Positions 23,489-32,840 are shown, counted from the stretch's first letter. The stretch: DNA of 64,000 nt from Kappaphycus alvarezii (GCA_002205965.3 NADL03000492.1:992001-1056000), one strand, 5' to 3'. The notes: generated by a model not told the origin, from the sequence alone. Numbers and translations are program-made.

Positions 23489-23990
23489 TGTTGCGACTAT
23501 GCCCATAAATCACCAAATACCCTGACAGTATCCCTCCGGTATCCTGTACCAAGGATTTACACTGTAAGAAGACATCATTGCAACTTGTGCACTGTACTCA
23601 CGCACCAGTGTAAAAGCATAATATCATACCTCTTTGTACCTAGCCAATGACATGGATCTATCATGGCTATCTCGCGTGGTTCTCGAAATATTTCGCACCC
23701 ACCAATCAGCAACCACTTTATGCCTCCTTGCCAATTGGACCAATGGTACTTTGCCATGATGTTTGTTGCTGTCTGTTATACTGATGGACCTTCAGAACCT
23801 TGTAGTTTGATACCTCTGGGTCGCATTTTCTAGAATACCTTTGAATTCAGTACCGTTTAGTTACAATTTATCTCTGCTGGTGTTGAGTACTTTTTCTATA
23901 TAAACCCTGGTCTGATGTCCGGCCTGATTACCGGAAGCATCAACCAACAGTTCAACCATCGATTACCTTTTGTGCGCTCAACACCCCACA
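23489..23990 (+). repeat. Element A2 5' LTR
   Basis: 502 bp, TGTTGCGACTATGCCC to AACACCCCACA. It has two private substitutions near its start region and the two 5'-type variants shared with the A1 5' LTR. The left flank is gatcg (23484-23488), whose reverse complement cgatc differs by one base from cgatt left of A1. Confidence 0.93.
23702..23904 (+). promoter_or_regulatory. A2 LTR promoter: CCAAT boxes and TATA box
   Basis: CCAAT occurs at 23702-23706, within GCCAATTGG at about 23730, and at 23740-23744. TATATAAA is at 23897-23904, about 85 bp before the LTR end, leaving room for a short R-U5. The arrangement is a normal pol II promoter and is the same in all five A LTRs. Activity is inferred only. 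Confidence 0.55.
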
Positions 23991-23992
23991 TT

Positions 23993-24004
23993 TGGTAGCA
24001 TCGC
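23993..24004 (+). other. A2 primer-binding site
   Basis: TGGTAGCATCGC begins two bases after the 5' LTR. It is similar to the complement of the 3' end of initiator tRNA-Met. It is identical in A1. Confidence 0.55.
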
Positions 24005-24140
24005 ATATTCGTTTGTCAGTACTGCGAGTTCTTCCAATCCGACAGTAAGTTAAAATCTCTATTAGATTTGACGTTCTGCCCGATTGCAAGCAGAGACTAA
24101 CATTTTGTTTTTTACTCTGATTCTTTTTGAATAACGCTCA

Positions 24141-24722
24141 GTGCCGAAAAACAAGACTTCCAGGGACCGCCCCTCGTCGCGGGACGAGTACAACGCAGAA
24201 GACTTACAATCGTTCTTCGCCGAAAATTGTCAGGAGCTGACAACTTTCGAGTTTGGAGTGGAGCCAAGAACACCCACCAGAATCGTGGTGGAGGAACCGA
24301 GGACACCAAGACCCTCCACTTTCTGCCTTCCCGAGGCTGTATCGCTACCCGCTCTACCGCCGATACCGAGAAGGCCCGCAGTCCCTCGCTCCAAGCCGCA
24401 GAAGCCTAAGAAGACCCTACCGATTCTCCCTGACGCGGCTTCCATCGTCATTCAGAGAACCGCCAACCACCGCATTCGTAAGAAGACCAGAAGGCCTCGC
24501 CTGACCAAGAACCCGCGATCTTCGCCCTTCCACTGCCGTCACTGTCAAGTCACCTGCACAGGCCGAGTGCAGTACCACGAGTACCTCCGATCCCGCAAGC
24601 ACCAGCACCGCGCCGAGAAGACGAGGCACATCTGCGAAATTTGCAAAATCGAAGTCCCAAGTAAGGCAGACCTTGAGCGCCACCGTCTTGGCCGCCGTCA
24701 TCGAGAGACTGCCCGTCAGTAG
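24141..24722 (+). CDS. Element A accessory protein with two matrin/U1-type zinc fingers
   Basis: A 193-codon ORF between the primer-binding site and gag, in element sense. Residues 1-120 are basic and proline-rich with an RTPTRIVVEEPRTPRPST stretch. Two fingers follow at about residues 131-153 and 164-186, each C-x2-C-x12-H-x5-H, the spacing of matrin, U1C and JAZ fingers that bind RNA or dsRNA. In this copy the first His of finger 1 is Tyr (TAC; A1 has CAC), so one ligand is lost. Ty3/gypsy elements normally start with gag, so an extra 5' gene is unusual. The role is unknown; binding element RNA or influencing splicing and export are possibilities, not conclusions. The ORF is complete here and frameshifted in A1. 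Confidence 0.7.
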   Translation: MPKNKTSRDRPSSRDEYNAEDLQSFFAENCQELTTFEFGVEPRTPTRIVVEEPRTPRPSTFCLPEAVSLPALPPIPRRPAVPRSKPQKPKKTLPILPDAASIVIQRTANHRIRKKTRRPRLTKNPRSSPFHCRHCQVTCTGRVQYHEYLRSRKHQHRAEKTRHICEICKIEVPSKADLERHRLGRRHRETARQ

Positions 24723-25164
24723 TTAAAATTTGAATAAATTTAGGGAAGAGGAAGCAAGAAAAACTCCAAAAGTTGCTTTCTCAACCGACTTCGTTTGTGC
24801 TGTGTTCAACCTCCCGCTGTGGCTACCTTACGAACTCGCTTTCCCCAGTTCCTTGCAGTAGGGCTTGTAAGCCCGTATCGCCGCCAGGTTCTAGACAGGA
24901 AAACAACCGTTCTGTAAAGCATCGGAAGGAGGGCTACTATAGCACACCCGACGTGACTGACGTCAAACCCTTACGTCAGAGAAAATCAACTTTCCCAAGT
25001 TATCGGCTGGGATTCGAACTCGAGACCTCTCACTGGTCTTTCGCTGGTCTAGCCAACTCGGCCACAGTGCATACCGATTCTTACTGGCCAATTTGAAAAA
25101 ATTCTATTTAAAGAAAAAAAACCCAAAACTACACGTGTGCTCTTTCGACCAATAGGAAAAGACA
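24723..25164 (+). other. A2 leader between zinc-finger ORF and gag, with antisense tRNA-like segment
   Basis: On the minus strand, the A box TGGCCGAGTTGG (25053-25064) and B box AGTTCGAATCC (25010-25020) form an internal pol III promoter, followed in that direction by about 250 bp of unique body ending in a T/A-rich stretch next to the zinc-finger ORF. The layout is that of a tRNA-derived SINE inserted antisense. A sense frame through it (24773-25096) is fortuitous; its RLGFELETS is the translated complement of a B box. Confidence 0.55.
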
Positions 25165-25476
25165 ATGGAAACTTCGGGCATTACTGTAGAGTCTCTGGCA
25201 CAAGCTGTAAGCGAACTTCAACGCCAGCTGTCAGAGGCTCATAATCAGATCTCCGCACAACAGAACCAGCTCAATAACGCTGCTCGCAAGGTGGGAGCTC
25301 TCGAGAATGAGCTTTCTCTCGTCAGGATCAATGCCGGTAGCTCAAATGGTCAAAACGAAACCAAGACGCCCCTAAGAAGAATAAGCCGGGATCATTCAGC
25401 GGAAAAGGGTCCGTCGGGAGCTGGTGCGTGCAGATGCAGAATTATCTTGGTGAAGCAGATGGGCAAGCTACCATGA
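25165..25476 (+). pseudogene. A2 gag N-terminal coiled-coil segment
   Basis: The ATG at 25165 follows a purine-rich AGGAAAAGACA leader and is the natural gag start. The product has heptads of Leu, Gln and Glu through residue 60. The frame leaves gag near 25370 and ends at 25476 without reaching the capsid, which is in another frame from 25428. The same break is in A1. Confidence 0.7.
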
Positions 25477-25955
25477 ACATTGCACTAAGCTATCTCTCTG
25501 GAAATGCCCATGAGTGGTGGATGGTCCATTCCAAGAGCGCCGCGGGGCAGGAGATTCAAACATGGAAGGAACTGAAGACTGCACTTCTCAATCGCTTCGA
25601 GACGTTAAACAAGGAAAAAATCGCCCGAGACAAGCTGGCTCGCTGGAAACAAGTTAAAGACGTTACTGCGTTCAATGAAGATTTTAACAAAATATTGTTG
25701 GATATACCAGACATAGGAGTCAAAGATCAGATTGATCGCTATTCACGCGGCCTGAAACCGTACATTTGGAAAGCCTTATGCACGAAAGAATACTCTAAGC
25801 TTTCTGATTTAATGGCAGATGCGGAAAGAATCGAAGCTGCTTACAGGCGTTCAGGGCCGTTAGGTAACAACAAATCGAATACAAAATCGCTGAACGGAAG
25901 TTCAAGTACTGGAAATAGTGCTCCGTGCCCATGGAAATTGGGAACGTGGAAATAA
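25428..25955 (+). pseudogene. A2 gag capsid-like core
   Basis: Retrotransposon gag family: GNAHEWWMVHSKSA, WKELKTALLNRFETL and the DKLARWKQVKDVTAFNEDF segment. The Met at 25428 is probably not a true start; the frame really continues from the N-terminal segment through a shift. It ends at TAA 25953-25955, before the zinc knuckle in the third frame (CLRCRQRGHIAKNC, 26036-26077). Confidence 0.8.
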
Positions 25956-26043
25956 AACCGGGTATACAGTCCTCAAATGTTAACTTACCGAAATTGGATC
26001 AAGCAGAACGTGAGAGATGCATACGTGAAGGCCTCTGCTTGAG

Positions 26044-26442
26044 ATGCAGACAGAGAGGGCACATTGCAAAAAACTGCCCAAAAGCCCGAAGGAACTGACT
26101 GAAGGTCCTCAATCAGTTCTGGATGACAGAAATCTTATTTTTTCAACAATAAGATCCCAGGAAGCATTTAGGGGAACACCAACCCCAACTTTCCAACGAA
26201 ATCATAGAGGACTTCTTATTGTTAAAGGAGTCATTTCCAATGGACCAGCAAAAATTCTCATCGACCCAGGTGGTGAGATCAATTTCCTCAGTGAATTGTT
26301 CTGCGATTACCATAAGATTAAAACAAGAGAATCAGCAGAGCTTGCCGAAATGGCGAACGGTGCTAACCAGAAGTTGAAAGAAACAGCCGGTCCGGCAATC
26401 GTCCAAATAAAAACTACACAGAACCACTGTACTTCGCCGTGA
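26044..26442 (+). pseudogene. A2 retropepsin-like protease
   Basis: The frame contains GLLIVKGVISNGPAKILID then PGGEINFLSELFC: the usual LIDSGASxNFIS loop with D-P-G in place of D-S/T-G (GAC at 26263-26265). The partner motif (ILGKEW, usual ILGMDWL) is encoded in the next frame from 26439. A one-base shift near 26415 separates them. D-P-G would be expected to harm catalysis. The same reading is in A1, so it is not a private lesion. Confidence 0.65.
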
Positions 26443-28589
26443 GCCCCCTCAAGAGATATGATGCAATCCTAGGAAAGGAATGGTGTGGAGCCCATAGAGC
26501 AATTATCGACTCTTCAAGCAATCAAGTTTCTTTCAACTACAAGGGTGAAAAGTACTCCGTCACTGCCAATGAAATGACAAAGCACCCTTTCGTTTCTGCA
26601 AACTCAGTACTTACTGATTTGGAGAAAAAATGTAGCACTTATGCTGTTCTAATTCGACCACTAGACTCAAATCCAAATGTTCCAGATTCTTACCCAGAAG
26701 ATATTCAAGGTGTACTGAAAAAGTATACAGACGTTTTCCCGGAAAAACTTCCGAAGGGCCTTCCTCCGAAGCGAAAGTATGATTTCAAGATCGAATTGGA
26801 AAAAGATGCTAAGCCACAGAAAAAGGGTCTCTACAGACTTTCAGGAAAAGAAATGATGGAGCTTCGTAAACAACTAGATGATCTACTAGAGAGTGAATTC
26901 ATTAGACCAAGCAAAAGCCCCTGGGGAGCGCCAATACTCTTTGTAACGAAAAAGGACAGCGGTTTGCGTATGTGTGTGGATTACAGAGCACTTAATCGGC
27001 TTACTGTAAAAAACAGCTACCCCCTGCCGCGCATCGATGATATCTTTGATCGACTTAAGGGAGCCAGGTACTTCTCGAAAATAGATCTGAGGATGGGTTA
27101 CCATCAGATCAGACTGGAGGAATCTTCAATCCCTCTCACAGCGTTTCGAACCAGATACGGACATTTTGAATTTCTCGTACTACCTTTTGGATTGACCAAC
27201 GCACCAGCAACTTTTATGAATCTCATGAACGACATATTCAAAGATGTCCTGGATGTATTCGTTATCGTTTATTTAGATGACATTCTCATCTTCAGTAAGA
27301 CATGGAAAGAACATTTAGAACACATTGATGTAGTACTAGAGATTCTTAGGAAGGAGAATCTGTTCGCAAAATTGTCAAAATGTGTCTTCGGTGTTAAAGA
27401 AGTCGAGTATCTTGGACATGTAATCTGTCAAGAGGGAATTGCTGTGGATCCCAACAAGATAAAGGCAGTCATGGAATGGCCCTCACCAAAGAACAAGCAA
27501 CAACTTCAGTCATTCTTAGGACTCGTCAACTATTACAGAAGATTCATAAGAGGATGCTCATTGGTTGCTAAACCTCTTACAGAGCTGACGAAGAACGTTT
27601 CATTTCTGTGGACAGCTACTCAGGACAAATCATTCCAGACCTTGAAGAAATCGTTATGCAGTGCCCCAGTCCTTCGAACTTTTGACTCTGAACTTCCAAT
27701 ATATGTCACTACAGATGCCTCTCAGTACGCAATTGGAGCTGTGTTGGAACAGGGGGATCCAAAATCCAGAAGACCAGTTGCCTTTGCGTCTAGGACTTTG
27801 AATGATGCTGAGCAAAATTATGCCGCTCATGAGAGAGAGCTCTTGGCCATTGTAGAGTGCTTGAAATGGTGGAGAGCATACCTACACGGAAACTTTTTCA
27901 CAGTTCATTCTGATCACTACCCTTTAAGATACCTCGAGACCCAGGACAATCTGTCCCAAAGACAGGTTAGGTGGTTGGAAAGATTAGCGAACTTTGATTT
28001 CAAAATTATACCCATCTCCGGGAAAGCAAACATCGTTGCCGATGCCCTGTCAAGACAACCTCAGAATTATCCCTCACCTAAACATCGAAACAGAGAACTA
28101 CTCAAGGAAGTGATAACAAAGACATACCTAGAATCGAACAATATATCCGTACCTTATTTTGCGGATTCTGAGATAGAAGATCTGGCCAAAGATTACAGGC
28201 TAGATGAAAACCTGAAAACCCAATACAAAGATCCAAAGGCACCTTTCGAAAAGAAAGGGTTGCTTTTACTAAGGAACGGAAAGATTTGCGTACCAGAAGG
28301 AAAATTTAAAGTCAAGCTATTACATGACTACCATTCTACTCCAAATACTGGACATTTGGGAATTTCAAAAACAATCAATAGAATATCACCGAAGTTTTAC
28401 TGGAAAAACCTTCGTACAGATGTACTTCGATACGTTCGTTCTTGCCACTGCCAAAGAGACAAACCATCAAATCAGAAACCCGCAGGTCTTTTAAAACCTC
28501 TTGACCCACCGAAAACCAAATGGACTCACATAACGATGGACTTTATTACACCCTTCCAAGGTCAACGGAAGGAAACAATGGCATCTTAA
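26439..28589 (+). CDS. A2 pol: reverse transcriptase, RNase H and integrase zinc domain (716 codons)
   Basis: This long frame holds the end of protease ([18 protein letters not shown]), RT with [19 protein letters not shown], the palm motif [13 protein letters not shown], the thumb [12 protein letters not shown], RNase H ([26 protein letters not shown]) and the HHCC region of integrase ([17 protein letters not shown] ... CHCQ). All catalytic residues visible for RT and RNase H are present. The initial Met is internal; in life this part would be read as a Gag-Pol fusion by frameshifting or after a change in frame. It stops at 28587-28589, where a base shift moves the integrase core to another frame. 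RT and RNase H look undamaged, the rest does not. Confidence 0.85.
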   Translation: MSPLKRYDAILGKEWCGAHRAIIDSSSNQVSFNYKGEKYSVTANEMTKHPFVSANSVLTDLEKKCSTYAVLIRPLDSNPNVPDSYPEDIQGVLKKYTDVFPEKLPKGLPPKRKYDFKIELEKDAKPQKKGLYRLSGKEMMELRKQLDDLLESEFIRPSKSPWGAPILFVTKKDSGLRMCVDYRALNRLTVKNSYPLPRIDDIFDRLKGARYFSKIDLRMGYHQIRLEESSIPLTAFRTRYGHFEFLVLPFGLTNAPATFMNLMNDIFKDVLDVFVIVYLDDILIFSKTWKEHLEHIDVVLEILRKENLFAKLSKCVFGVKEVEYLGHVICQEGIAVDPNKIKAVMEWPSPKNKQQLQSFLGLVNYYRRFIRGCSLVAKPLTELTKNVSFLWTATQDKSFQTLKKSLCSAPVLRTFDSELPIYVTTDASQYAIGAVLEQGDPKSRRPVAFASRTLNDAEQNYAAHERELLAIVECLKWWRAYLHGNFFTVHSDHYPLRYLETQDNLSQRQVRWLERLANFDFKIIPISGKANIVADALSRQPQNYPSPKHRNRELLKEVITKTYLESNNISVPYFADSEIEDLAKDYRLDENLKTQYKDPKAPFEKKGLLLLRNGKICVPEGKFKVKLLHDYHSTPNTGHLGISKTINRISPKFYWKNLRTDVLRYVRSCHCQRDKPSNQKPAGLLKPLDPPKTKWTHITMDFITPFQGQRKETMAS

Positions 28590-29047
28590 CTGTCGTTGAC
28601 AGATTATCAAAGATGATCAGAATTATACCAACCAAGCCCAAAATAGATGCTCCTTCAACTGCCAGGTTGTTCAAGGATCATGTCTACAGAAACCACGGAA
28701 TTCCAACGAATATCATTTGTGATAGGGATGCTATTTTTATGAGCAAGTTTTGGAAGAGTCTGTTCCACCTTCTGGGTACCAAGATATCCCCTTCTTCAGC
28801 ATATCACCCACAAACAGATGGACAATCTGAGATTATGAACAGAAAGATCGAAGAAATGATTCGTTCTTTTGTTAGCTTCGACAAGTCAGATTGGGACAAA
28901 TACTTGGTAGACTTCGAAGTTGCTTACAACTCATCTATTAATGCCACTACAACATTCTCTCGTTCTTCCTCAATTATGGAATCCACCCTAGAACTGTCCC
29001 TTTGGACATACTCTCCGCAGACAACCCTGCTGCGGCACAGTTCCTAA
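28520..29047 (+). pseudogene. A2 integrase core
   Basis: D,D-E motifs are [26 protein letters not shown] and SAYHPQTDGQSEIMNR. The entry into this frame needs the shift near 28570 shared with A1. A base missing near 28960 (present in A1) throws the end out of frame, so this copy ends in unrelated residues, while the correct continuation is in the frame from 29002. Confidence 0.85.
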
Positions 29048-29590
29048 AAAACATGCAAGAATCACTGAAAAAAGCCCAAGAACAAATCAAAAAATCAAAT
29101 GAATCCACTGCCTTGTATGTCAACAGAAGTAGAAGACCTTCTCATTATAAAGTTGGTGACAAAGTCTGGTTGTCCACAAAAAACCTAGCTTTTGAAGATG
29201 GTGCAGGATCTCGAAAACTGAACCCAAAGTTTTGTGGTCCATTTCAAATATCTGAGGATATAAACGGAGTTACGTACCGTTTAAATCTTTCCCAGCCAAT
29301 GATCGACAGGGGAATTCAATGCTTTCCATGCTAGTCTCCTTAAGCCGTACTTTGAAGATGAATTCTATCGCCAAATTCCGCCGCCACCACCTATACAGGT
29401 TCAAGATGGACATAAAGAATACGAAGTCGAATCAATTCTCAGTCACAAGAAACAATACGGAAAAACAAAATATCTCATTAAATGGAAAGGATATGCAGAT
29501 CACGAGAACTCATGGCTATCAGAAAATGAACTGAAAAATTGTCAAGATCTGCTATACGAATACAAGAATCGGGGCGATTCTTCTTCGTAG
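29002..29590 (+). pseudogene. A2 integrase C-terminus and chromodomain
   Basis: The frame 29002-29334 carries PAAAQFLKNMQESLKKAQEQ and KLNPKFCGPFQISEDINGVT. The chromodomain is read in another frame from about 29385 to the TAG at 29590: PPPPIQVQDGHKEYEVESIL, then YLIKWKGYADHENSWL. The aromatic positions (Y, W, W) needed for methyl-lysine binding are present. The frame break before it is shared by both copies. Confidence 0.82.
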
Positions 29591-29599
29591 GGGGAGTGA
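29589..29599 (+). other. A2 polypurine tract
   Basis: AGGGGGAGTGA lies directly before the TGTTGCG start of the 3' LTR, the position and composition of a plus-strand primer. Confidence 0.7.
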
Positions 29600-30101
29600 T
29601 GTTGCGATTATGCCCATAAATCACCAAATACCCTGACAGTATCCCTCCGGTAACCTGTACCAAGGATTTACACTGTAAGAAGACATCATTGCAACTTGTG
29701 CACTGTACTCACGCACCAGTGTAAAAGCATAATATCATACCTCTTTGTACCTAGCCAATGACATGGATCCATCATGGCTATCTCGCGTGGTTCTCGAAAC
29801 ATTTCGCACCCACCAATCAGCAACCACTTTATGCCTCCTTGCCAATTGGACCAATGGTACTTTGCCATGATGTTTGTTGCTGTCTTTTATACTGATGGAC
29901 CTTCAGAACCTTGTAGTTTGATACCTCTGGGTCGCATTTTCTAGAATACCTTTGAATTCAGTACCGTTTAGTTACAATTTATCTCTGCTGGTGTTGAGTA
30001 CTTTTTCTATATAAACCCTGGTCTGATGTCCGGCCTGATTACCGGAAGCATCAACCAACAGTTCAACCATCGATTACCTTTTGTGCGCTCAACACCCCAC
30101 A
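29600..30101 (+). repeat. Element A2 3' LTR
   Basis: 502 bp, with the 3'-type variants shared with the A1 3' LTR and the solo LTR, plus one private change (AAACATTTCG). It is followed by acaac (30102-30106). Confidence 0.93.
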
Positions 30102-30106
30102 ACAAC

Positions 30107-30689
30107 CTACAGCTTTACTCCCACCTCCTACCGTCGCCCACCTGGATTCTCATTGCAAACTTGAATAGCGGTGTTAAAAACTCATACAAGAGCGGACGCG
30201 TGCAACCACGGTGTCGTAACCGCCGCCCAAGTCCTCGTGACGGAACCCGCAATCGTGGAGAAAGCCTAAGACATGGTCCATAAGCGCCGGGGTAGTCTCT
30301 CGTCCAGTCCTGCAAAATTCCAAGCGACTTTCGCCACCCTTTCATTCGTCCTGCTCGCGACGCTGGCCGTACATTACCTCGTTTCGAGTGTACTGTGGCT
30401 GGACTTCCGAGTATTCTCCCCCCTCGTCCGCCGGGACCGACGGTCCCAGTCGCCGTCGCCGTCACGATCAATCTCAAGGGTTTCCGGGTGTGCGGGAGTT
30501 ACCTCCTCCTCCTCCATTGGCTCCGCCTCTTCGGCTCTCTTAACGAACTGGGGGAAAAAATGTTCCCCACCTCTTTGTCATCCGGCGTCCCGCGAGGGTT
30601 ATCCCTGTACTGCGCCGCCACCTCGGCAGAAATGAATCAGTGAGTCCACGGATCGTACCAGACCCAGTCACTGCATGAGGGATGCCTGC
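30107..30689. other. Element B 3' region, GC-rich, mostly unassigned
   Basis: Plus-strand frames here are Ser/Arg/Pro-rich and unconvincing. On the minus strand, a piece near 30290-30175 reads PALMDHVLGFLHDCGFRHED, which looks protein-like and may be the tail of the antisense ORF described next. No family is recognised. Confidence 0.35.
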
Positions 30690-31889
30690 GCCATGGCTAT
30701 TGGTTGCCGCGTGGGGGATTGGTACGCTTCGTCTGACTCGCCGGGACCTGTTCCGGGTCATCGGAATTCACTTCCTCCAACTGTTCTAGGTTACACCGGA
30801 GCTCCTGCTCGTTTTCGACGCTCCCCAGCTGATACTCCAGGCACATGGACCTGATTAATGCGATCAAACGCGAAGAGAGTCACCCCATTCGGTACGTGTC
30901 GTAGAGCTCCCACAGCCGGGCAAAAGCGGCCTTCGCGGAGAACTCCGTGTAAAACAGGCGCCAAAGTGCCGAGTCTGGGATCCTCAAGAACTCGCTCATC
31001 GCGTAACTCAGCACTGGCGGCATCTCCACAAGTAAGCCTTCTGGCATTTCGACCCATGCCCACTTCGCGAACACCCTGATGTACAGTAGGCTCTTCTTGC
31101 TTTGTTTCACCACATTGATCTCGGGATGTCCGTACGGAACATAGTACCCATAACGAGCCCGCGAACGCCTTTCCCAGCGGATTAGATCTCAGAATGGCAT
31201 CTCCAGCTTGCGCAAGTACCGGAATTCCGCACGGAGGAGTACTCCCAGCATCAGATCTTCTTGGCAAACTGCCGGGTCGCTGGTCTTCCAGGACGACGAG
31301 GTGCGGTGCCCGTAGTCAACTTCCCCGTCTGTCCGGAATAATCCGAGGTCGAGACCCAACCCGTCGGAACAGGTAAATGTCCGATCACCTTCCGCAGACC
31401 CGAGTAAGAGTGCCCAACCAAACGTTTCTTGGCCTCGATCAAGGTCTCTCCGTTGTACGCTTGCAGGTAATCCACCGGCATGGCAGAGTACTTCTCTCAC
31501 GGAACACTAAAAACAGCCTCAGCTGAGAGATCCCCCGGAAAATGGCTGCCAACAAGATACTGCTCCAGTAAATCCGTGGTCTGATAAACGACGCGATCGA
31601 GCCACGGGGCCCGGGCAAAAAGCTCACGGTCGTGTGACGGGGCCTTCCCCTCGAACTCAAGCAGCGACGGGAATACCCTGGCAGTTGTCGGAGGGGCCAC
31701 GACAATGTCGCTCCCATAATGAGTCCCATGTGACGGTGCTAAACTACCTGATGGCATGCTTGAACCCGCAGTTGGAGGAGGAGACGAAGCTGGGGCACTC
31801 GGAGAACCGTGGGGAGCGAGCCTGCTAATGATGAAAAGGTCGAGGAGTCGCGGGAACACAAGAGAAAGCGACGACGCAGTATAAGCCAC
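30690..31889 (-). pseudogene. Decayed antisense ORF of element B
   Basis: Reading against the direction of B, a coherent protein-like text of about 400 residues runs through two frames. 31889-31251 holds FEGKAPSHDRELFARAPWLD and MPVDYLQAYNGETLIEAKKR with a TGA at 31497-31499 replacing a probable Arg. A shift near 31300 leads to LGVLLRAEFRYLRKLEMPF, YIRVFAKWAWVEMPEGLLVE and LWRLFYTEFSAKAAFARLWE, ending at 30880, and a second shift leads to LEYQLGSVENEQELRCNLEQ. No domain is recognised. An antisense gene between integrase and 3' LTR is known in some plant Tat-lineage gypsy elements; similarity to those is of layout only. It could also be a remnant of an older insertion inside B. Confidence 0.5.
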
Positions 31890-32370
31890 GTGCAGAGGGA
31901 GAACAATGACAACCGTCGGAAAGCCTCCACAAGGCGAGACAGGAAATGAAGATTGATAAAGATGGATAAACCGCGTGTATCGCGCGCGGGGGAGGGATAA
32001 ATGCCTGAGGGTCGGTGACGAAGTGAACTGTGACTAGCAAAACCCGAGCCACGACCCCTGCTTAAGTATGTGAGCGGACCGGACCCCTGAATACCGTTGT
32101 CCAGTTTAACGCTTTATCTTCCCCATTGGCCCGTGCCATCCCGGCATATGATATGATATCAACATTTTTGGTCGGTGACTATGTCAATTGTGACCATGTC
32201 CGAGCACCATCCCCCTACTTGGGCCCCTGGTGTCGGATCCCGGGAAAAGACTTTTGGGTATCGGTGTACCCGAGCGCGACAAACTCAGATGCACTGAGAT
32301 AAATAACCCGATTGGTGCTCCTACCGCTGGCGATTCGACACGCCTCGCTCTTAACGGTGGAGGTCTGTGG
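31890..32370. other. Element B 3' untranslated region
   Basis: No open frame of note. A GGTGTCGGATCCCGGG phrase occurs near 32230, and a purine-rich GGTGGAGG lies at about 32355-32363 just before the 3' LTR and may be the polypurine tract. Confidence 0.4.
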
Positions 32371-32840
32371 TGCCGAGGTCACTACTATCTGCCTGCCAGG
32401 GATCAACGAAGATTTGTATTTTATTTAATCTCTGGTACCCCTTTTAACTACAGCGCTATCTGAGCCCAGTTGCTATTTCTACACCCCTTTACACCGGCCC
32501 CTGTAAGCCCTGGGGGCGGGGCATCTAACTGACCCACATAGTCCGTCGGGCCCCGCAGCCGGCGTGGCATCCACGTGCACGTTCTAACCGTGGCTGACAC
32601 TGGCGATCTGCCCCTACGTCCTAATTTGAAGATTATTCGTTTAATTTCCTTTATTTACCTTTAATTTTACCGCAACTAAGGCTTAGTAGTTAGGGCCGGG
32701 GACGGTATTACTGAAGTCTCCGAAACCCCCTTTCGTAAGTAAAGGCGTAAAGCCGGCACCTGGGTCGTGACCCCGAATGTTCGGTTTTACAACGCCGAGT
32801 GCGGGCAACTCAGCCCTCAGCCCTTGATCGCTCCCGTTCA
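32371..32840 (+). repeat. Element B 3' LTR
   Basis: Pairs with 9949-10417; begins TGCCGAGG and ends CCCGTTCA, followed by GAAG (32841-32844), matching GAAG at 9945-9948. The 4-bp duplication marks the outer limits of the whole nested complex. Confidence 0.8.

Larger units (their letters stand above)
23489..30101 (+). mobile_element. Element A2: Ty3/gypsy chromovirus, plus strand
   Basis: A 6.6-kb element with 502-bp LTRs (23489-23990, 29600-30101), TATA box and CCAAT boxes in U3, primer-binding site, 193-codon zinc-finger ORF, antisense tRNA-like segment, gag, protease, an open 716-codon RT-RNase H-integrase frame, chromodomain and a polypurine tract just before the 3' LTR. LTRs differ at about 5 positions, so it is young. 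Flanks are gatcg (left) and acaac (right), mismatched unless swapped with A1. Gag is in three frames, and protease/RT, integrase and chromodomain are also offset; these offsets are all shared with A1, so neither copy looks autonomous unless frameshifting is programmed. Confidence 0.93.
9949..32840 (+). mobile_element. Element B: old Ty3/gypsy retrotransposon, interrupted by A1 and A2 and internally inverted
   Basis: Two direct repeats of about 470 bp (9949-10417 and 32371-32840) start TGCCGAGGTCAC and end near GCTCCC-TTC; the right copy ends in CA. Both are flanked by GAAG, a 4-bp target duplication. Between them on the plus strand come gag-like sequence, protease and the start of RT up to 12538. 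The rest of pol (RT, RNase H, integrase, chromodomain) lies on the minus strand at 23488-19560. Removing both A insertions and re-inverting 19146-23488 gives an element of roughly 9.7 kb with pol in the right order. The LTRs differ at roughly 7-8% of positions by eye, far more than those of A, so B is the older host element. Stops and frameshifts make it inactive. Confidence 0.85.

Noticed and set aside
24773..25096. 107-codon sense ORF in the A leader
   Set aside because: It is the complement of the tRNA-like segment; RLGFELETS is the usual translation of a reversed B box. Present in both copies only because they are near-identical.
32230..32250. TGGTGTCGGATCCCGGG as a primer-binding site of another element
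   Set aside because: No LTR ending in CA directly precedes it, and it lies inside the 3' part of element B just before its LTR.
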